Source: a bacterium
GTDB lineage: Bacteria > Electryoneota > RPQS01
DNA length: 64,000 nt
Assembly: GCA_016721565.1 (NCBI GenBank)
Contig: JADKHW010000003.1
Coordinates: 101,379 to 165,378 of the forward strand
Direction: 5' to 3'
The notes beneath the pieces are model-generated. The model made no database searches and was not told the origin of the DNA. It was given only the letters and a program-made list of their open reading frames with translations. Below, piece by piece: positions 60,850 through 64,000 of this stretch (positions within the stretch are counted from its first letter, which is position 1; each line of letters starts with the position of its first letter). Both the position numbers and the translations under genes were made by a program.

Positions 60850-62273
60850 GTGGAGTAAGAGCAGTTGCACAAACAAAAGTGATTAAGCGTTCAGATTCAA
60901 AGGTGCTCGAAAGACTGGGGCATCTTGCGGATGAACGCGGGTTAGAAATATACGCTGTTGGTGGATTTGTTAGAGACAAATTACTTGGCAAGAAAGTCAA
61001 GGATATTGACTTCTCAGTAATTGGTGACGCGGTTGCATTTGCAAAAGTTGTTGCCAAAGAGTTTGGTGTTCACGATCCTGTGTTGTTTGAAAGATTCGGA
61101 ACGGCTATGGTTCCGTATCGCGGTTATCAACTCGACTTTGTTACGGCGCGGGCTGAATCATATGAGTCACAATCGCGTAAACCGAAAGTTTGGGAAGGCG
61201 CTCTCGATGATGATCTCGCACGGCGGGACTTTACCGTAAACGCGCTCGCTGCGAGTCTGAACGGAGAGAATTTCGGATTGCTGATTGATCAATATGATGG
61301 CATTGGTGATCTTGAACGTAAAATTCTTAGAACACCCAAAGAGCCTGAACAGACGTTCTCTGAAGATCCGCTCAGAATTATGCGCGCGCTTCGGTTTGCG
61401 GCACAGCTTGAATTTACAATTGAGCCTGCAACATTAGCCGCCTGTAAGGAGATGGCTCCGAGACTCAAGATTGTGAGTCAGGAGCGAATTACAGATGAAC
61501 TAATGAAGTTAATGAGTGCGGCTAAACCCTCGATTGGCCTCCGGTTAATGTATGAGACCGGAGTGATGGATATTGTTTTTCGGGAGATTTCCGAACTTTC
61601 AGGCGTTGAACAAGTTGGGCAGCATCACCACAAAGATGTGTTTGACCACACTTTGTTAGTCGTTGACCGGATTTCGGAATTGACGGAGGATCCGGTGTTG
61701 CGGTTGGCCGCGCTGGTACATGATATTGCCAAGCCACGGACGAAACGGTTCTTTCCGGATCAGGGTTGGACGTTTCATGGGCATGAGGATGTGGGTAGCC
61801 GGATGATGAAGCCGATTGGCCGAAGATTGAAGCTACCCGAGAAGACGATCTCGAAATTGGTCAAGATGACGGCCCTGCACATGCGGCCTATCAACCTGAC
61901 CCGTGAGGAGGTGACGGATTCGGCTGTACGCCGGTTAATTGTGGATGCGGGGGAAGATTTGGACGGTTTGATGACCCTTTGCAGGGCCGACATTACCTCA
62001 GCTAACCCCAAGAAAGTCAAGCGTTACCTGACTCAATTTGAGGCTTTGAAAAAGCGCATTGCTGAAGTCATTGAAGGGGATCAGTTACGGGCCTTTCAAA
62101 GCCCAGTCCGGGGGGAGGAGATTATGCGGATTTGCAACCTCTCACCCGGTCCTATAGTCGGAAAGATTAAGACCGCCCTTGAAGAGGCCATTCTTGAGGG
62201 TAAGGTTGCCAACGAGCACGACGCCGTGCTCGACTACTTGTACGAAATCAAAGATCAGTATTTGGAGTGTTAA
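60846..62273 (+). CDS. CCA tRNA nucleotidyltransferase / poly(A) polymerase family protein with HD domain
   Basis: A class II nucleotidyltransferase of 475 residues. The head has VGGFVRDKLLGKKVKDIDFS with the DxD metal motif, then RRDFTVNALA, DLERKILRTP and EDPLRIMRALRFAAQLEF (the RxxRAxRFA neck motif). A C-terminal HD domain follows: HHHKDVFDHTL, LAALVHDIAKPRTK, FHGHEDVGSRMM. In bacteria with one such gene it adds or repairs the CCA end; neither tRNA in this window encodes CCA, so such an enzyme is needed. Poly(A) polymerase or A-adding activity is not excluded. Confidence 0.9.
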   Translation: MSGVRAVAQTKVIKRSDSKVLERLGHLADERGLEIYAVGGFVRDKLLGKKVKDIDFSVIGDAVAFAKVVAKEFGVHDPVLFERFGTAMVPYRGYQLDFVTARAESYESQSRKPKVWEGALDDDLARRDFTVNALAASLNGENFGLLIDQYDGIGDLERKILRTPKEPEQTFSEDPLRIMRALRFAAQLEFTIEPATLAACKEMAPRLKIVSQERITDELMKLMSAAKPSIGLRLMYETGVMDIVFREISELSGVEQVGQHHHKDVFDHTLLVVDRISELTEDPVLRLAALVHDIAKPRTKRFFPDQGWTFHGHEDVGSRMMKPIGRRLKLPEKTISKLVKMTALHMRPINLTREEVTDSAVRRLIVDAGEDLDGLMTLCRADITSANPKKVKRYLTQFEALKKRIAEVIEGDQLRAFQSPVRGEEIMRICNLSPGPIVGKIKTALEEAILEGKVANEHDAVLDYLYEIKDQYLEC

Positions 62274-62275
62274 GC

Positions 62276-63700
62276 GTGCGGAGTGTCATTTGGTGGGTAT
62301 TGGTATTAGGGGTAATGAGCGGTGTAGTGCGCGCGGAAGAGCGGCTGTTAAGGGTAGATAGCCAAACTCCGATTTCGCTTGATTCGCTGGTTTCGATTGG
62401 CTTGCGGAATAATCCGCAGGTGCGGCAATCGGAATTGGCGTTGAAACTCAATCGCATCGGCGATCTTGCGGCGATTGGACGATTCTTGCCGACGATTTCG
62501 CTCGGATTGGATTTTTCTGAATCACAATTCGAGAATCGCACATATCGAAATCCGGACGGGAGTGTCTCGACTCTGCCGGTGACGTTTGAAGAGGTTGTGA
62601 TTGTTCAGGGCGATGACGGGCAGTTGACGCTCGATACGATTACGGTCACGGAGAATGCTTCGGAGGGCAAGCTACATTCCAGTTCATGGAATGTGAATGC
62701 AAATCTGTCGCTGTTTGAAGGCGGACAGAGAATTTTTCTCTATCGCATTGCTCAGGCGCAGAAGAAGATCAACACGCTGTCGGTTGAGGAAGCTCACAAA
62801 TCTTTGACGCGCACGTTGGCGCAAGAGGTTGTGGGTGTACTTACTTTGGAGAAAGTTGTCGCGCTGAATAAGCGTTTGCGGGATCAACGCAAGGACGCGT
62901 TTGATTTGGCGAAAGCGAGATTTGAGGTGGGGGCAGTGACGGAGCTTGATGTTTTGCAAGCGGAAATTGAACTTGGAACGGCTGAGAATACGATAGCGAG
63001 TTCTGAGCGCGAACTTGAAAAGCGTCGCGAAGAATTGAATCAGACTCTCGGAATTAATTTAGAGAGCCGTTTCCCGATTGCTGAAACCGGCGGGCTTACG
63101 CCTTATCAATTTCAGTTGGATAACTTGATTGATCAGGCTTGGCAGAACCGTTCGGATTTGGAAATTGCCGTTCTGCAAGCAAAGCAGGCGAAGGATAATG
63201 TGAGTTTCGCGCGGGGTAATTATTTGCCGCGAGTGAGCATTGGCGCATCGCGTTCGGCCAGTGAGCAGGCAGGCGCGGATCAGCCGTTTACATTGGATCC
63301 GCGTAACCGAAACACGACCTATTACGGTTCGTTGACGTGGAATCTGTTTGACGGGTTCGCGCGCGAATTTGACGTGGCTTCAAAGAAAGTAGATTTGCGC
63401 CGCTCGCAGGAAAGTGAGCGCGATTTGCGACTCTCGATTGAACGCAGTGTGCGCGAAGCCTATCGCAATATGGCGACGGTGTATGACCAGATGCAGACGA
63501 CGAATCGCAATCGCGAATTGGCGAATCGCACGCTTGAACTTGAGCGCGAGCGCTATCGTTTGGGTGCGACTTCGGCGCTCTCTTTAAGAGATGCACAGGT
63601 GACTTATGAACGCGCAGAGACGGATCATTTGTCAAAGGAACTTGAGTATCAGTCGAGTTTGATTGCGCTGGAATTGGCAGTTGGGAAAGCGCTCAGATAA
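62276..63700 (+). CDS. TolC-family outer-membrane efflux protein
   Basis: A 474-residue outer-membrane channel component of tripartite exporters. After a signal peptide (VIWWVLVLGVMSGVVRA), two repeated OEP helical-hairpin domains follow: SLVSIGLRNNPQVRQSELAL, FEGGQRIFLYRIAQAQKKIN, ARFEVGAVTELDVLQAEIEL and, in the second half, LIDQAWQNRSDLEIAVLQAK, LFDGFAREFDVASKKVDLRR, RYRLGATSALSLRDAQVTYE. I use GTG 62276 because GGAG lies eight bases upstream; a GTG at 62267 overlaps the preceding gene and is too close to that site. No membrane-fusion or pump gene lies within the window. Confidence 0.92.
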   Translation: MRSVIWWVLVLGVMSGVVRAEERLLRVDSQTPISLDSLVSIGLRNNPQVRQSELALKLNRIGDLAAIGRFLPTISLGLDFSESQFENRTYRNPDGSVSTLPVTFEEVVIVQGDDGQLTLDTITVTENASEGKLHSSSWNVNANLSLFEGGQRIFLYRIAQAQKKINTLSVEEAHKSLTRTLAQEVVGVLTLEKVVALNKRLRDQRKDAFDLAKARFEVGAVTELDVLQAEIELGTAENTIASSERELEKRREELNQTLGINLESRFPIAETGGLTPYQFQLDNLIDQAWQNRSDLEIAVLQAKQAKDNVSFARGNYLPRVSIGASRSASEQAGADQPFTLDPRNRNTTYYGSLTWNLFDGFAREFDVASKKVDLRRSQESERDLRLSIERSVREAYRNMATVYDQMQTTNRNRELANRTLELERERYRLGATSALSLRDAQVTYERAETDHLSKELEYQSSLIALELAVGKALR

Positions 63701-63719
63701 CCGCATGTAATGCGGTTTT
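63701..63719 (+). terminator. Weak intrinsic terminator after tolC
   Basis: CCGCAT / ATGCGG with a three-base loop begins at the base after the tolC stop and is followed by TTTT. The stem is only six bases, so termination may be partial. Confidence 0.5.
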
Positions 63720-63818
63720 GCGCTGGCGCAGAAGCGTTGGCTTAGTGAAGCGGCCTTGACGAAAGTTGGGGTCGCTTTCTTTTGGCGGAAAATCTGGCGG
63801 GTAACAAATTATGCATCT

Positions 63819-63847
63819 AATATACACTATTTGAACATTTGTGTCAA
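63819..63847 (-). promoter_or_regulatory. Strong minus-strand promoter facing the end of tolC, possible small RNA
   Basis: On the minus strand a perfect TTGACA (63847-63842) and TATATT (63824-63819) are exactly 17 bases apart, the same boxes and spacing as the secD promoter. Transcription would start near 63812 and run toward tolC. Only about 110 bases lie before the convergent tolC, containing at most a 24-codon frame (MHNLLPARFSAKRKRPQLSS...). A small RNA or antisense transcript is possible. Confidence 0.5.
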
Positions 63848-63914
63848 GAGTTTGTTCCAAAAAAGATGATTTTTTGTAAAGTTTTGTTCAAATTATGATT
63901 AGGGAGTTTTGGCA

Positions 63915-64000
63915 TTGGAGTTACGAGGGTTTTGGGGGAATTGGGGAGGCGTTCTTAGGCACCTGAGGCTGGTACCGCGCGATCAGATTGAAGAAAAGGC
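63915..64000 (+). CDS. Possible 5' end of an unidentified gene (TTG start, runs off window)
   Basis: From a TTG at 63915, preceded at eight bases by AGGGAG, an open frame reads MELRGFWGNWGGVLRHLRLV then PRDQIEEK to the window edge. Composition becomes GC-richer here than in the AT-rich 63.80-63.90 kb stretch before it, as expected when a gene begins. The piece is too short to identify. Confidence 0.3.
   Translation, partial: MELRGFWGNWGGVLRHLRLVPRDQIEEK

Noticed and set aside
1..64000. CRISPR arrays, insertion sequences, prophage or integrative elements
   Set aside because: No regularly spaced repeats, transposase, integrase or phage structural genes were seen on either strand.

Overview
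The window is a 64 kb, gene-dense bacterial chromosome segment carrying mostly core genes. The cell is Gram-negative: there are an outer-membrane TolC channel, LspA, a lipoprotein lytic transglycosylase (MltD-like), SecDF and a probable outer-membrane beta-barrel protein. A GWxTD-domain protein, a propeller protein ending in a FlgD/T9SS-like YPNPF module, a COX24/mS38-like small basic protein and large multidomain secreted peptidases together point to the Fibrobacterota-Chlorobiota-Bacteroidota (FCB) superphylum or a related candidate phylum. I cannot place it more precisely. I see no phage, insertion sequence or CRISPR array.

Layout. 1-19.9 kb (minus strand) is a long housekeeping run: purH, purN, LD-carboxypeptidase, GWxTD protein, rimO, dnaE, murA, recN, propeller protein, ribH, ftsY, nadK, xseB, xseA, a 31-residue basic protein, HU and MltD. 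A divergent control region at 19.93-20.24 kb leads into plus-strand yggS, divIVA-like and pnp genes. An AT-rich segment without a long gene lies at 22.4-23.5 kb. Plus-strand ileS, a DksA/TraR-like gene, lspA, rluD, secD, secF, purA, tRNA-Lys, an HD-GYP gene and a FlgM-like small gene follow. From 34.6 to 40.5 kb the minus strand carries rsmE, an outer-membrane protein gene, clpX, clpP, tig and tRNA-Leu. After an MFS transporter (plus), 41.9-50.7 kb is one compact minus-strand array: an XRE regulator, two STAS proteins, a GAF-SpoIIE phosphatase, an RsbW-like kinase, coaD, a divergent PdxJ-like protein, a GT39-like glycosyltransferase, tryptophanase, a HAD phosphatase and fbp. From 50.8 to 59.6 kb are three exported hydrolases on the minus strand: gamma-glutamyltransferase, an M14 carboxypeptidase and an S8 subtilase. 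The window ends with plus-strand TPR-like, CCA-transferase-family and tolC genes.

Many neighbours overlap by 1-4 bases (ATGA, TGATG, TAATG), so long operons with coupled translation are likely. The promoters I can read converge on TTGACA, 17 bases, TATATT. The most interesting items are an XRE gene with a predicted leaderless transcript and an inverted repeat over its -35 box, a partner-switching signalling module with two unequal STAS proteins, a ClpP with Asn where the triad Asp is expected, a divergent PdxJ-like protein, a 31-residue TTG-start gene, and the AT-rich segment at 22-23.5 kb.

Caution: at least eight genes carry apparent frameshifts, nearly all explained by one missing base in a G or C run. 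They look more like sequencing or assembly errors than true pseudogenes.
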